Source of the DNA: Candidatus Rokuibacteriota bacterium
GTDB lineage: Bacteria > Methylomirabilota > Methylomirabilia > Rokubacteriales > CSP1-6
Length of the DNA stretch: 45,998 nt
NCBI GenBank assembly: GCA_016184125.1
Contig: JACPDG010000058.1
Span: forward strand, 1 to 45,998
Direction of reading: 5' to 3'
In this document: piece by piece, positions 7,921 to 17,020 of the stretch
Layout: every line of letters begins with the position of its first letter
Position numbering within the stretch: position 1 is the first letter of the stretch
Position numbers and translations under genes: made by a program
The notes under the pieces: generated by a model
Databases searched by the model: none
Seen by the model: the letters and a program-made list of their open reading frames with translations, nothing else
What the model was told of the DNA's origin: nothing

Positions 7921-8868
7921 TCACCTCGATCCCGTGGACGAATCGGGTGGACGAGGAGCGCCACGGCTTTGGCCGGTGCGTCCGCACCCCACGGGTGCGT
8001 CCGCGCACCCCACGGGTGCGTCCGCGCACCCCGCCCGGGGCGCTCCGAGCGCCGGGGCCGGGGGAGTACGAGGGGGGCGTGAGCCCCCTTCGTATGAGTG
8101 TCGGGGGCCCCTCGAGGCCCCCGATGAACCCATGTCTCCCGAGAGGAACGCCTGCACCGCGGCATCGTCGCTCGCGAGCACCGCATCGAGGGCGCCCAGC
8201 GCGGCGAACTGGCCCTCGATGAGGATCGCGACGCGGTCCGCGACCGCCCGGGTGAGATCGAGGTCATGGGTGACGACGATCGCGGTGTCGCAGACGCCGG
8301 TCCGCAGCTGGCCGATGAGGTCAGCGACCATCCGCGAGTTCGTCGGATCGAGCCCCGCCGTCGGCTCGTCGAAGAGCAGGATCTCCGGCTCGACGGTGAG
8401 GGCACGCGCGATGCCGACGCGCTTGCGCATGCCACCGGAGAGCTCGGCCGGCAGCAGCGGCAGAATGTCCGGTCCGAGGCCGACGAGACCAAGGTGCCGC
8501 ACGACCCGGTCACGGATCTCGTCCTCGCGGAGGCTCGTGTGCTCCCGGAGCGGGTACGCGACGTTCTCGTACGTGGACAGCGAGTCGAACAGCGCGCCGC
8601 CCTGGAAGACGTACCCCATCCGCCGGCGGATCGGCAGCAGCTCCTCCTCGCCGAGATGCTCGATGTTGATCCCAAAGGTCCGCACCTGTCCCCGGTCCTG
8701 CTGGAGCAGCCCGGCGACATGGCGCAGCAGCACCGTCTTCCCCGAGCCGCTTCCGCCCATGATCACGAGCGTCTCGCCGCGTGCGACCGAGAAGGTGAGC
8801 CCGCGGAGAACGTCGTTCGCGTCGAACGACTTCCAGAGATCGATGACCTCGACGATCGCGTCGCTCAT
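7921..8868 (-). CDS. mlaF: ABC transporter ATPase (MlaF-like) with repeat-encoded C-terminal tail
   Basis: Cytoplasmic ATPase of the MCE/Mla lipid transporter. Walker A is GGSGSGKT near residue 38, followed by the Q-loop VFQGGALFDSLS, signature ELSGGMRKRVGIARAL, Walker B EILLFDEPTAGLDP and the H-loop VVTHDL. The conserved fold ends near AFLSGDMG (about residue 246). The last 70 or so residues come from the hairpin repeat at 7933-8130 and include the repeated block GCADAPV. A plain MlaF is about 250-270 aa, so the tail is an acquired extension. The frame stays open to a TGA 4 nt before mlaD, so coupling to mlaD is preserved. Confidence 0.93.
   Translation of the reverse strand: MSDAIVEVIDLWKSFDANDVLRGLTFSVARGETLVIMGGSGSGKTVLLRHVAGLLQQDRGQVRTFGINIEHLGEEELLPIRRRMGYVFQGGALFDSLSTYENVAYPLREHTSLREDEIRDRVVRHLGLVGLGPDILPLLPAELSGGMRKRVGIARALTVEPEILLFDEPTAGLDPTNSRMVADLIGQLRTGVCDTAIVVTHDLDLTRAVADRVAILIEGQFAALGALDAVLASDDAAVQAFLSGDMGSSGASRGPRHSYEGGSRPPRTPPAPALGAPRAGCADAPVGCADAPVGCGRTGQSRGAPRPPDSSTGSR
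7933..8130. repeat. Family I hairpin repeat read into the mlaF 3' end
   Basis: Modules on the plus strand: a GTGGACGAATCGGGTGG end, then near-identical GGTGCGTCCGC(GC)ACCCC units (7-bp stem GGGTGCG/CGCACCC, loop TCCG), a GGCGCT-CCG-AGCGCC hairpin, and GGGGGC-GTGA-GCCCCC with a GNRA-type loop. A nearly identical element fills 27032-27182. Here it lies inside the open frame of the ATPase, not between genes. Confidence 0.85.
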
Positions 8869-8874
8869 CGTCGC

Positions 8875-9636
8875 TCAGTAGAACAGCATCAGGAACAGCT
8901 TGGTCAGGAAGAAGTCCGAGATGATGACGCCCATCGTGACGTGGACGACCGTCGCGGTCGTCGCGCGCCCGAGTCCCTCCGTGCCGCCCTCCGTCGACAG
9001 CCCGTTGTAGCACCCGATCAGCGTGACGATCGCGCCGAAGAAGACGCTCTTGCCGATGCCGGTCAGGAAGTCCTTCGGCACCACCCAGTACGTCGTTGTG
9101 TTCCAGTACGCCCACATGTCGGCGCCGCGCTCGAAGAACATGATCGCCATCCCCCCGAGGATGCCGACCAGGTCCGCGAGCGACGTCAGGAGCGGGAACA
9201 CGACCAGCGCGGCGAGCAGGCGCGGGACGATGAGCCGCCGGACGTAGTTCACGCCGAGCGACCGGAGCGCGTCGATCTGCTCCGTCACCTTCATCGAGCC
9301 GAGCTCGGCGGTGATGCCGGAGGCGACCTTCCCGCCGACGAGGATCGCCGTCAGCACGGGGCCGAGCTCGCGGAAGATCGCGAAGGCGACGACCGGACCG
9401 ACGTAGGACTCGGCGCCGAACCGCGCCATGTTCACGGCGCTCTGGAGCGCGAAGACCATGCCCGTGAAGATCGCCGCGATCAGGGCGACGCCAAGCGACT
9501 GCACGCCCATCGTCTCGATCTCGGCAACGACCAGGCCGAGGTCGCGACGGGGCAGCACGACGTTCCGGAAGACGCTCGCGGTGAGGAGCCCCACGCCGCC
9601 GTACCACATCGCGGTCCGCCGCAGGTACGCGTCCAT
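8875..9636 (-). CDS. mlaE: MlaE-family ABC transporter permease
   Basis: Inner-membrane permease of the Mla lipid transport complex; 253 aa. Several hydrophobic helices are visible (SLGVALIAAIFTGMVFAL, LLAALVVFPLLTSLADLVGI, ATVVHVTMGVIISDFFL). The family motif region RELGPVLTAILVGGKVASGITAELGSMKVTEQIDAL, which contacts the ATPase, is intact. It is 6 nt downstream of the lipoprotein gene and 6 nt upstream of mlaF, so a single transcript is likely. It probably moves phospholipids between the membranes; direction and substrate cannot be told from sequence. Confidence 0.95.
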   Translation of the reverse strand: MDAYLRRTAMWYGGVGLLTASVFRNVVLPRRDLGLVVAEIETMGVQSLGVALIAAIFTGMVFALQSAVNMARFGAESYVGPVVAFAIFRELGPVLTAILVGGKVASGITAELGSMKVTEQIDALRSLGVNYVRRLIVPRLLAALVVFPLLTSLADLVGILGGMAIMFFERGADMWAYWNTTTYWVVPKDFLTGIGKSVFFGAIVTLIGCYNGLSTEGGTEGLGRATTATVVHVTMGVIISDFFLTKLFLMLFY

Positions 9637-9642
9637 CAGCCT

Positions 9643-10152
9643 CTACTCCGTCTGGAAGGTTTCGACGAGCCGCTGGAAGCCGGGCCGCCAGTCGTCGAAC
9701 GAGGGTCGTGACGCCGCGTACAGCAGATCGTACACGCAGCGCGTGCCGCGGACGACGTAGAGCTCGACACGGACGGCTTCGGCATCGCCGAGGCGTCCAT
9801 CGACGACCGCATGCCGCGCGACCTTGCCGTTCAGCGAGATCTCCTCCGCGGAGACGACGGCACGGTCTCGCAGGCCTATCAGCAAGTGCCGCGCCAGCAC
9901 GTCGAGCGTGGCCCGTGAAGGAACGTCACCGCAGGTCGCGTGCACCAACATCCCGACCGGTTCGGTCCGATGCCGGAGCTCGACGTCGGCACGGCCCCGC
10001 GTGGTGATCGTCCAGTCGCCGGAAGGGACGGCAACCTGGTAGCCCTTCGGCGACTGGTACACGCCGTCCACGATGCGCGCCCCCGCGCACCCCGCCAGCG
10101 TGACGGTCGCGGCCACGACGCTCCCGAGCGCCATCCATCGCGCCGGGATCAC
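9643..10152 (-). CDS. Small lipoprotein encoded with the Mla transporter
   Basis: A 169-aa protein with a clear lipoprotein signal: [22 protein letters not shown], lipobox LAGC with Cys22. The mature part is about 147 aa, starts [20 protein letters not shown] and contains further Cys residues. I do not recognise a named family. Its place, coupled by GTGA to hisIE and 6 nt before mlaE, suggests it is an accessory lipoprotein of the lipid transporter, comparable in position to PqiC-type partners. That role is inference. GTG at 10150-10152 is taken as start for the overlap; ATG at codon 7 is an alternative that leaves a shorter signal. Confidence 0.85.
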   Translation of the reverse strand: MIPARWMALGSVVAATVTLAGCAGARIVDGVYQSPKGYQVAVPSGDWTITTRGRADVELRHRTEPVGMLVHATCGDVPSRATLDVLARHLLIGLRDRAVVSAEEISLNGKVARHAVVDGRLGDAEAVRVELYVVRGTRCVYDLLYAASRPSFDDWRPGFQRLVETFQTE

Positions 10153-10823
10153 GCCCCTTCCCCGGGCCTCGTTCCGGCCGTCCGCCCGCCGCGCTCGGCG
10201 TGACGCCGGGCCAGCTCGCTCAGCACGTCGGCGAGCGCGATGCCGCGCGCACCGAGCAGCACGATCGTGTGGAACCAGAGGTCCGCGACCTCCTCGACGA
10301 CGCGGCGGTCGCCCTCGCCTCCGAGCGCGGCGGTGACGACCTCGACCGCTTCTTCGCCGATCTTCCGGCAGATCACCGCTTCACCCCTGGCGAGCAGGGA
10401 CCCGACGTAGGAGCCGGGCGGCGGCGAGGCCTGGCGGGCGGCGACCGTGCGCTCGAGGCGCTCGAGCATCGTCGCTGACGGCGAAGCCGGTGTGATGCCG
10501 TCGGCGCCGTCGAGCGCGCGGAAGAAGCAGGTCCGCTGCCCCGTGTGACACGCGACCCCAGCCTGGTGGACCTGGACCAGGAGGCTGTCGCCGTCGCAGT
10601 CGACGTAGACCCTGTCGACGTGCTGCACGTGCCCGGACGTCTCGCCCTTCTGCCAGAGGCGCCCGCGTGAGCGTGACCAGAAGTGCGCCAGACCGGTGGC
10701 GAGCGTGCGGTCGAGCGCCTCGCGGCTCATCCACGCGACCATCAGGACCTCGCCCGTGTCGACTTCCTGCACGACGGCCGGGACCAGGCCCTGGGCATCG
10801 AACACGACGCCGTCCGGGATCAC
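10149..10823 (-). CDS. hisIE: Bifunctional phosphoribosyl-AMP cyclohydrolase / phosphoribosyl-ATP pyrophosphatase
   Basis: Catalyses steps 2 and 3 of histidine synthesis. The HisI part (about residues 1-115) shows [28 protein letters not shown] and the zinc/metal motifs DCDGD and CHTGQRTCF. The HisE part (about 118-210) shows [16 protein letters not shown] and [14 protein letters not shown]. 224 aa is normal for the fusion. GTG at 10821-10823 overlaps the TGA of hisF (GTGA), and its own stop overlaps the GTG of the lipoprotein gene, so the his and mla genes are coupled without a gap. Confidence 0.96.
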   Translation of the reverse strand: MIPDGVVFDAQGLVPAVVQEVDTGEVLMVAWMSREALDRTLATGLAHFWSRSRGRLWQKGETSGHVQHVDRVYVDCDGDSLLVQVHQAGVACHTGQRTCFFRALDGADGITPASPSATMLERLERTVAARQASPPPGSYVGSLLARGEAVICRKIGEEAVEVVTAALGGEGDRRVVEEVADLWFHTIVLLGARGIALADVLSELARRHAERGGRTAGTRPGEGA

Positions 10824-11596
10824 GGTGCCAGCCTCACCGGCACATCGCGGTCCGCGAGGTAGGCTTTCGCCTCCGCGATCGTGTGCTGCCCGAAGTGAAA
10901 GATGGAGGCGGCCAGCGCGGCATCCGCGTGGCCCTCGACCAGCCCTTCCCACAGGTGCGGGAGCGTGCCCGCGCCGCCGGACGCGATCACCGGAACGGTC
11001 ACGGCGTCCGCGATGGCGCGTGTCAGCTCCAGGTCGTAGCCGTCCTTCGTGCCGTCGCGATCCATGCTCGTCAGCAGGATCTCGCCCGCACCGAGCGCGG
11101 CGGCGTGCTGCGCCCACTCGATCGCGTCGAGTCCCGTCGGCCGTCGCCCCCCGTGGGTGTACACGCCCCAGCGCGGCCGCTCCCCGGCGCCTGATTCGCG
11201 ACGCGCGTCGATCGCGACCACGATGCACTGGCTCCCGAATCGCTCCGCCGCCTCGCGAATGACGTCGGGGCGGGCGATCGCCGCGGTGTTGAGCGAGACC
11301 TTGTCGGCGCCGGCGCGCAGGAGGAGCCGCACGTCCTCCACGGAGCGAAGACCGCCGCCGACCGTGAGCGGCATGTAGATGCCCTCGGCCGTCCGGCGCA
11401 CGACGTCGAGCATGATCGCGCGGTCTTCGTGGGATGCCGTGATGTCCAGGAACACGAGCTCGTCCGCGCCCTGCGCGTCGTAGGCGAGCGCGGCTTCCAC
11501 CGGGTCACCGGCGTCCCGGAGGTCGACGAAGCGGACGCCCTTCACCACCCGTCCGTCCTTCACGTCGAGGCAGGGAATGATCCGCTTCGCCAGCAA
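10820..11596 (-). CDS. hisF: Imidazole glycerol phosphate synthase, cyclase subunit
   Basis: Beta/alpha-barrel cyclase that, with HisH, forms imidazole glycerol phosphate and AICAR. The 258 aa start [20 protein letters not shown] with catalytic Asp11. [26 protein letters not shown] and the second phosphate site [10 protein letters not shown] are present. The start is TTG at 11594-11596, matching the family N-terminus exactly, with an in-frame TAG directly before it and no Shine-Dalgarno sequence. A 254-bp repeat-filled gap separates it from hisA, the only gap inside the his cluster. Confidence 0.95.
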   Translation of the reverse strand: MLAKRIIPCLDVKDGRVVKGVRFVDLRDAGDPVEAALAYDAQGADELVFLDITASHEDRAIMLDVVRRTAEGIYMPLTVGGGLRSVEDVRLLLRAGADKVSLNTAAIARPDVIREAAERFGSQCIVVAIDARRESGAGERPRWGVYTHGGRRPTGLDAIEWAQHAAALGAGEILLTSMDRDGTKDGYDLELTRAIADAVTVPVIASGGAGTLPHLWEGLVEGHADAALAASIFHFGQHTIAEAKAYLADRDVPVRLAP

Positions 11597-11602
11597 CTAA
11601 TT

Positions 11603-11822
11603 CATCATGGGGGGGAGCGAACCGCCGCTCCTCCCCCAAGCCCCCCCACCGGTCCGCACAGCGCCCGCCCGGAACCGCTGCGTCCGAGACGAAGGCACCG
11701 CCCCGCTGATCGCCGGCGCATCCTCGGTTGCGCCGGCAAAGCCGGCGTTCTCATCGAAGGGGGCCTCGACGGCCCCCTTCGAGCATCCCCCGTCGGTTGC
11801 GCCGGCAAAGCCGGCGCTCGAA
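11603..11822. repeat. Family II hairpin repeats in the hisA-hisF gap
   Basis: The gap holds an imperfect hairpin GGGAGCG...CGCTCC (11613-11634), then two copies of GCCGGC-AAA-GCCGGC (near 11731-11745 and 11800-11814). Between them is the module with arms GAAGGGGGCC and GGCCCCCTTC. Copies are in the same orientation as at 3213-3310. It falls between two coupled his genes, so it would be transcribed as part of the operon mRNA. Confidence 0.85.
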
Positions 11823-11850
11823 GCGGCAATGAACCAAGCGTGACGAGACA

Positions 11851-12594
11851 TCATCGCGATCGGACCGTGACCGCGCCCGCGAGAGCCGCGAGAGCGTCCG
11901 ACAGACGGATCGCGCCCGTGTAGAGCGCCCGGCCGACCACCGTCCCGTGCACACCGTCGATCCTCGACAGCGTGACCAGGTCCGCGACGCTCGCGACGCC
12001 GCCCGACGCGAGCACCGGGATCGGGAGCGCGCGGGCCAGCGCGGCGGTGTCCTCGACGTTCGGGCCCAGTTCCGTACCGTCGCGGCTGATGTCCGTGTAG
12101 AGCAGCGCCGCGGCGCCGGCATCGACGGCGCGACGCCCCACGTCGACGACCGCCTCGTCGGTCGTCTCCGTCCAGCCCCGCACGGCGACCCGCGTTCCCC
12201 GGGCGTCGACCGCGACGATCACACGGCCCGGCTGTGCGGCGCACACGTCCTTCAGGAAGCACGCGTCGAGCGCAGCGCGCGTCCCGAGCACCGCCCAGCG
12301 CGCCCCTGTCGCCAGCACGCGGTCCACCGCGGCGAGATCGCGCAGGCCGCCGCCGGCTTCGACGGGCACGGGCGCGACCGCACGCGCGATCTCGGCGACG
12401 AGGTCCGCCTGGCGCGGCTCGCCGGCGAAGGCTCCGTCGAGGTCGACGACGTGGAGTCGCGTGGCGCCTTCGGTGACCCACCGACGGGCCATCGCGACCG
12501 GGTCGTCGGAGAACACGGTCTCGGCGTCGGCACGCCCCGCTCTGAGGCGCACGCAGCGACCCCCGCGCAGGTCCACGGCCGGAATCACGATCAC
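11851..12594 (-). CDS. hisA: ProFAR isomerase
   Basis: Phosphoribosylformimino-AICAR-phosphate ribotide isomerase, a beta/alpha barrel related to HisF; 247 aa. Catalytic Asp8 lies in IPAVDLRGG and Asp130 in VIVAVDARG. The TDISRDGT motif and ASGGVAS phosphate loop are present. GTG at 12592-12594 overlaps the hisH TGA; the second GTG two codons later is an alternative. The 46 codons that could extend upstream are hisH sequence in another frame. Confidence 0.96.
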   Translation of the reverse strand: MIVIPAVDLRGGRCVRLRAGRADAETVFSDDPVAMARRWVTEGATRLHVVDLDGAFAGEPRQADLVAEIARAVAPVPVEAGGGLRDLAAVDRVLATGARWAVLGTRAALDACFLKDVCAAQPGRVIVAVDARGTRVAVRGWTETTDEAVVDVGRRAVDAGAAALLYTDISRDGTELGPNVEDTAALARALPIPVLASGGVASVADLVTLSRIDGVHGTVVGRALYTGAIRLSDALAALAGAVTVRSR

Positions 12595-13214
12595 CGGCCA
12601 TGCTCCTTCACGACCGCCGCGAAGTTCTCCAGCAGGCGGATCCCCCACCGCTGGCTCTTCTCGGGATGAAACTGCGTCGCGTGGATGGACCCGCGCTCGA
12701 TGGCCGCCGCGAACCGCACCCCGTACTCGCACCACGCGACCTTCACGTCAGTGGTCGCCGCGGCGAGCACCGGGTAGTAAGAGTGCACGAAATAGAAGTG
12801 CGCGCCGTCCGGGATGCCGTCGAAGACTCGCATCCCGGCGGCGTCGTGCACCCGGTTCCAGCCCATGTGCGGCACCTTGCGCCCCGGCGGGAAGCGCCGC
12901 ACGGTCCCGGGGACGATGTCCAGTCCCCGCCCCTCGCCGAACTCCTCGCTCCACGAGAACAGCAGCTGGTAGCCGAGGCAGATCCCGAGGAACGGGCGTG
13001 TCCCGTCGAGGGCCCGGCGGACCGCGTCGAGCAGTCCGAGCTGCTCGAGATTCGTCATCGCGTCGTGAAACGCGCCGTCGCCGGGGAGCACGACCGCGTC
13101 GGCGTCGTCCACGACCCGCGCATCCTGGGTCACCACCGCAGGCATCCCGACACGGGCAAACGCCTTCTCGACGCTGCCGAGGTTGCCGCGCCCGTAGTCG
13201 ACGACCGCGATCAC
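12591..13214 (-). CDS. hisH: Imidazole glycerol phosphate synthase, glutaminase subunit
   Basis: Class I glutamine amidotransferase that feeds ammonia to HisF; 207 aa. Nucleophile Cys79 is in GICLGYQLLF, and the His183-x-Glu185 pair is in QFHPEKSQ. The N-terminus VIAVVDYGRGNLGSV is canonical. GTG at 13212-13214 overlaps the hisB TGA. The gene order H-A-F-IE is the common bacterial one, interrupted here only by the repeat before hisF. Confidence 0.97.
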   Translation of the reverse strand: MIAVVDYGRGNLGSVEKAFARVGMPAVVTQDARVVDDADAVVLPGDGAFHDAMTNLEQLGLLDAVRRALDGTRPFLGICLGYQLLFSWSEEFGEGRGLDIVPGTVRRFPPGRKVPHMGWNRVHDAAGMRVFDGIPDGAHFYFVHSYYPVLAAATTDVKVAWCEYGVRFAAAIERGSIHATQFHPEKSQRWGIRLLENFAAVVKEHGR

Positions 13215-13813
13215 AGCGTGCCCTTCGTGGAAGGCAGGAGGCCCGCGATGCGCGGATCGGGACGGGTCGCCTGCGCGAGGGCCCGGCCGACGGCCTTGAA
13301 CACCGCCTCGGCGATGTGATGGAGGTTGTGCCCGTAGTGGAGCTTGACGTGGAGCGTGATCTCCGCGGCGAACGCGAACGCGCGAAAGAACTCCTGCAGC
13401 ATGTCGAGATCGAAGTTCGAGACGCGCAGCCGCGCGACGGGCACGTCGAAGACGAGGAAGGGGCGTCCCGAGAGGTCGACCGCCGCGAAGACGAGCGCCT
13501 CGTCCATGGGCACGAAGGCGTTGCCGAAGCGGGTGATCCCCCGCTTGTCGGCGAGCGCCTGGCGCAGCGCCTGCCCGAGCACGATGCCGGTGTCCTCGAC
13601 GGTGTGGTGGATGTCGACCTCCACGTCGCCGTGCGCGTCGACCGCGAGGTCCAGCAGCCCGTGCTTCGCGCACGCCTCCAGCATGTGGCTGAAGAACGGG
13701 ATCGGCGTGCTCACCTTCGCGGCGCCCGTGCCGTCCACGTTGAGGGAGACCGTCACGTCGGTCTCCTTCGTCTTCCGTTCCACCCGTGCCTGCCGGGGTG
13801 TGTCCAAGCTCAT
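13211..13813 (-). CDS. hisB: Imidazoleglycerol-phosphate dehydratase
   Basis: Monofunctional IGPD, which converts imidazole glycerol phosphate to imidazole acetol phosphate. 200 aa, without the phosphatase domain of the E. coli fusion. Manganese-binding motifs DIHHTVEDTG (about residues 67-76) and HHIAEAVFKAVGRAL are clear, as is FFSHMLEACAKHG. ATG at 13811-13813 overlaps the hisD stop (ATGA), and its own TGA overlaps the hisH GTG. Confidence 0.97.
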   Translation of the reverse strand: MSLDTPRQARVERKTKETDVTVSLNVDGTGAAKVSTPIPFFSHMLEACAKHGLLDLAVDAHGDVEVDIHHTVEDTGIVLGQALRQALADKRGITRFGNAFVPMDEALVFAAVDLSGRPFLVFDVPVARLRVSNFDLDMLQEFFRAFAFAAEITLHVKLHYGHNLHHIAEAVFKAVGRALAQATRPDPRIAGLLPSTKGTL

Positions 13814-15123
13814 GTCCGGCCTCCCGTGCCCGCGTTCCTGGCGCGCGCCGCCGCCGCGTGCCCGGCGAGCCCCTCGATCGTCGCGAGCGCGTCGAGGTGA
13901 CGCGCAGCCGCCGCCAGCCCCGCCGGCGAGTAGGCGATCACGCTCGAGCGCTTGACGAAATCCTCGGTGCCGAGCGGCGACGCGAACCGCGCCGTCCCGC
14001 CTGTCGGCAGCACGTGGTTCGGGCCCGCGACGTAGTCGCCGACGACCTCGGGGGTGTGGCCGCCGAGGAAGACGGCGCCGGCGTGGCGGACGCGGGCAAG
14101 GAGCGCGTCGGGCTCGCGCACGAAGAGCTCCAGGTGTTCCGGCGCCAGCCGGTTCGAGAGCTCCACGGCCTCGGTCAGGTCGCGCACGAGGACGAGCGCG
14201 CCGTTCGCTTCGAGCGCGGCTTCCGCGATCGCCCGGCGTGGCAACGTCGCGAGCTGCCGGCGGAGCGCATCCCGCGTCCGCTCGAGCAGCGACGCGTCGT
14301 CCGTGATCAGCACGGCGCGCGCCATCGGGTCGTGCTCGGCCTGGGCCAGGAGGTCCGCCGCGACCCAGCCGCCGTGAGCCCACGTATCCGCGACCACGAC
14401 GATCTCGCTCGGTCCGGCGACCATGTCGATGCCGACGTCGCCGAAGACGCGCCGCTTGGCGAGCGCCACGTAGATGTTGCCGGGGCCCACGATCTTGTCC
14501 ACGCGCCGGATGGTCTTGGTGCCGTACGCGAGCGCCGCGACGGCCTGCGCACCGCCGACACGGTAGCCTTCGGTGACGCCCGCGACACTCGCCGCCGCCA
14601 GCACCGCCGGCATCACCGCGCCGGTCGGATCGGGTGGCGTGACCAGGACGATCTCCGGGACGCCGGCGACGCGGGCTGGAATCGCGGTCATGAGCACCGT
14701 CGATGGATATGCGGCGCGGCCACCGGGCACGTAGATCCCGACGCGGTCGAGGGGGCGGACGTCCTGGCCGAGGACGGACCCGTGCTCGTCGGTGATCCGC
14801 CACGACGCGGGCCGCGCGGTCTCGTGATATCGCCGGATACGGTCGGCGGCGTAGCGGAGGGCCGCCGTGACGTCCGCCGGCAGCCCGCGCTCGGCTCTCG
14901 TGAGCTCCTCCTCGGTGATGGCGAGATGCTGCGCCGAAGCGGCCTGGAACCGATCGAACCGTGCCGTGAGCTCGATCAACGCGTCGTCGCCGCCCTCCCG
15001 GACGGCGCCGACGATCCGGTCCACGGCGCCGTGGATCTCCTCGGGCACGTGCGCGGGGGCGCGCTCGAGCGCGGCGACGACCGCCTCGATGCCGAGCCGT
15101 GCGGTCTGGAACGTGCGGATCAC
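13810..15123 (-). CDS. hisD: Histidinol dehydrogenase
   Basis: NAD- and zinc-dependent oxidation of histidinol to histidine, the last two steps of the pathway; 437 aa. Family segments GIYVPGGRAAYPSTVLM, KIVGPGNIYVALAKR, GPSEIVVVAD, LAQAEHDP and HTPEVVGDYVAGPNHVLPT (catalytic His pair region) are all present. GTG at 15121-15123 overlaps the hisG TGA (GTGA). The reading frame could be extended upstream but runs through hisG, so this start is preferred. Confidence 0.97.
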   Translation of the reverse strand: MIRTFQTARLGIEAVVAALERAPAHVPEEIHGAVDRIVGAVREGGDDALIELTARFDRFQAASAQHLAITEEELTRAERGLPADVTAALRYAADRIRRYHETARPASWRITDEHGSVLGQDVRPLDRVGIYVPGGRAAYPSTVLMTAIPARVAGVPEIVLVTPPDPTGAVMPAVLAAASVAGVTEGYRVGGAQAVAALAYGTKTIRRVDKIVGPGNIYVALAKRRVFGDVGIDMVAGPSEIVVVADTWAHGGWVAADLLAQAEHDPMARAVLITDDASLLERTRDALRRQLATLPRRAIAEAALEANGALVLVRDLTEAVELSNRLAPEHLELFVREPDALLARVRHAGAVFLGGHTPEVVGDYVAGPNHVLPTGGTARFASPLGTEDFVKRSSVIAYSPAGLAAAARHLDALATIEGLAGHAAAARARNAGTGGRT

Positions 15124-15770
15124 GGCCCGACCTTCGTCCCGACGCAGGCGCGCATCTCGTCGATGAGGCCGGTGATCGCGGCGTACTGCGTCTTCATCGA
15201 GGCGCGGTTCACGATGAGCCGGGCCGTCGATCTCAGGATCTCCGCCACCTCGACGAGACCGTTCGCGCGAAGCGTCTCGCCGGACTGCACCAGGTCGACG
15301 ATGCGGTCGGCGAGACCGACGAGCGGCGCGAGCTCGATCGATCCGTCGAGCCGCACGAGCTCGACCTGGACGCCGCGGGCCGAGAAATACTGCTCGGCGA
15401 GCCTCGGGTACTTCGTCGCCACGCGCACCCACGACCATCGCGCCGGGTCGTCCCGCTCCCACAGCTCCCGCGGCTCGGCGACCACCAGCCGGCAGACGCC
15501 GAAGCCGAGGTCGAGCGGCTCGTACACGTCCGGCTCCTGCTCCATCAGGATGTCCTTGCCGGCGATGCCCAGCTGCGCGGCGCCATAGGCGACGTACGCG
15601 GGAACGTCCGCCGGCTTGAGGAAGAGCAGCCTGAGACCCCGCCGGTCGTCGTCGAAGATGAGCCGGCGCGACTCGGCGTCGACGCCCTCGACGCCCAGGT
15701 CGTGGAGCAGGTCGAGCGCCGCGTCGAGAAGGCGCCCCTTCGGCAACGCGAGCGTCAGCCGGTCTCTCAC
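15120..15770 (-). CDS. hisG: ATP phosphoribosyltransferase, short form
   Basis: First enzyme of histidine synthesis, joining ATP and PRPP. The 216 aa correspond to the short HisG(S) type: two periplasmic-binding-protein-like lobes ([30 protein letters not shown]) and the PRPP loop [27 protein letters not shown], ending [14 protein letters not shown]. The C-terminal regulatory domain of the long form is absent, so a HisZ partner is expected elsewhere in the genome. GTG at 15768-15770 overlaps the murA TGA. Confidence 0.96.
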   Translation of the reverse strand: MRDRLTLALPKGRLLDAALDLLHDLGVEGVDAESRRLIFDDDRRGLRLLFLKPADVPAYVAYGAAQLGIAGKDILMEQEPDVYEPLDLGFGVCRLVVAEPRELWERDDPARWSWVRVATKYPRLAEQYFSARGVQVELVRLDGSIELAPLVGLADRIVDLVQSGETLRANGLVEVAEILRSTARLIVNRASMKTQYAAITGLIDEMRACVGTKVGP

Positions 15771-17020
15771 GTCTTCCTCGTCACCCGCGCGCCGAGGCCC
15801 TGGAGCTTCAGGTCCAGACGCTCGTAGCCCCGTTCCAGGTGGTAGATTCGCGAGATCGTGGTCGTGCCGCGCGCGGCGAGCCCGGCGAGGACGAGCGCGG
15901 CCGACGCGCGGAGATCCGAGGCCATCACCGGCGCGCCCTGGTAGCGCTCGACTCCGCGAATGATGGCGGTCGACCCTTCCGTCTCGATCCTGGCCGCCAT
16001 GCGGACGAGCTCGGCCGCGTGCATGAAGCGGTTCTCGAAGATCGTCTCGGTCACGCGCGACTGGCCGTCGGCCACGCCGAGCAGGCTCATCACCTGCGCC
16101 TGCATGTCGGTGGGAAAGCCCGGGAACGGGCTCGTGATCACGTCCGCAGCTCGCGGGCGCCCGTTCGCGCGCACGCGCACCCAGGTCGGTCCGACCTCGA
16201 GGCCCACGCCGCACTCCTCGAGCTTGGCGAGCAGCGCCGAGAGGTGATCCGGGACGACGTTCGACACGGTGACGTCGCCACGCGTGATCGCGCCGGCCAC
16301 GATCAGCGTCCCGGCCTCGATGCGGTCCGGGATGATGGTGTGCGTCGTGCCGCCGAGCTCGGGCACGCCGTCGATCTCGATCCGCGCGCTCCCGGCGCCG
16401 CGAATGCGAGCGCCCATCGCCGTGAGCAGGTCGGCGAGGTCGACGACCTCCGGCTCGCGCGCGGCGTTCTCGATGACGGTCGTGCCGTCCGCCAGCGCCG
16501 CGGCCATCACGAGGTTCTCGGTGCCGGTCACGGTCACCAGGTCGGTCGCGATCTTCGCCGCCTTGAGGCGGCGCGCGCGCGCGACGACGTAGCCGTTCTC
16601 GAGCTCGATCTCGGCGCCCAGCGTTGCGAGGCCCTTGAGGTGCTGATCGATCGGCCTCACACCGATGGCGCAGCCGCCGGGCAGCGCGACGCGCGCAGAG
16701 CCGTGCCGCGCGACGAGCGGCCCGAGCACCAGGACCGACGCGCGCATCGTGGAGACCAGCTCGTAAGGCGCGACGTCACTCGTCAGGCCCGCCGTCTGCA
16801 TCCGGAGGCGATCGTGGTCGCCGGTGACCGTCGTGCCGAGTTGCTGGAGCAGCCGGACCATCGTGCGGACGTCGTTCAGCGAGGGCACGTTCGTGAGCGC
16901 GAGCGGCTCGGCGGTGAGCAGGCTGGCCGCCATCGCCGGGAGCGCCGAATTCTTGGCCGCGCTGACCGACACGACGCCCTTGAGCGGGACGCCACCATCG
17001 ATGACGAGTCGTGGCGGCAT
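15767..17020 (-). CDS. murA: UDP-N-acetylglucosamine 1-carboxyvinyltransferase
   Basis: First committed step of peptidoglycan synthesis: adds enolpyruvate from PEP to UDP-GlcNAc. 417 aa. The catalytic cysteine is Cys117 in [30 protein letters not shown] near the start and [12 protein letters not shown] are conserved. ATG at 17018-17020 has AGAGGAATTG just upstream, which fixes the start; the 57 extra codons upstream are hairpin repeat. It is coupled to hisG by a 4-base overlap, a gene pairing seen in other bacteria. Confidence 0.97.
   Translation of the reverse strand: MPPRLVIDGGVPLKGVVSVSAAKNSALPAMAASLLTAEPLALTNVPSLNDVRTMVRLLQQLGTTVTGDHDRLRMQTAGLTSDVAPYELVSTMRASVLVLGPLVARHGSARVALPGGCAIGVRPIDQHLKGLATLGAEIELENGYVVARARRLKAAKIATDLVTVTGTENLVMAAALADGTTVIENAAREPEVVDLADLLTAMGARIRGAGSARIEIDGVPELGGTTHTIIPDRIEAGTLIVAGAITRGDVTVSNVVPDHLSALLAKLEECGVGLEVGPTWVRVRANGRPRAADVITSPFPGFPTDMQAQVMSLLGVADGQSRVTETIFENRFMHAAELVRMAARIETEGSTAIIRGVERYQGAPVMASDLRASAALVLAGLAARGTTTISRIYHLERGYERLDLKLQGLGARVTRKT

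Noticed and set aside
7980..8035. Short direct repeats as iterons or an origin
   Set aside because: They are hairpin modules of the family I repeat and lie inside mlaF. No dnaA, AT-rich segment or DnaA boxes are near.
11605..11843. Small proteins in the hisA-hisF gap
   Set aside because: All frames there are translations of the hairpin repeats (AGFAGAT-like peptides); no start with a ribosome binding site.
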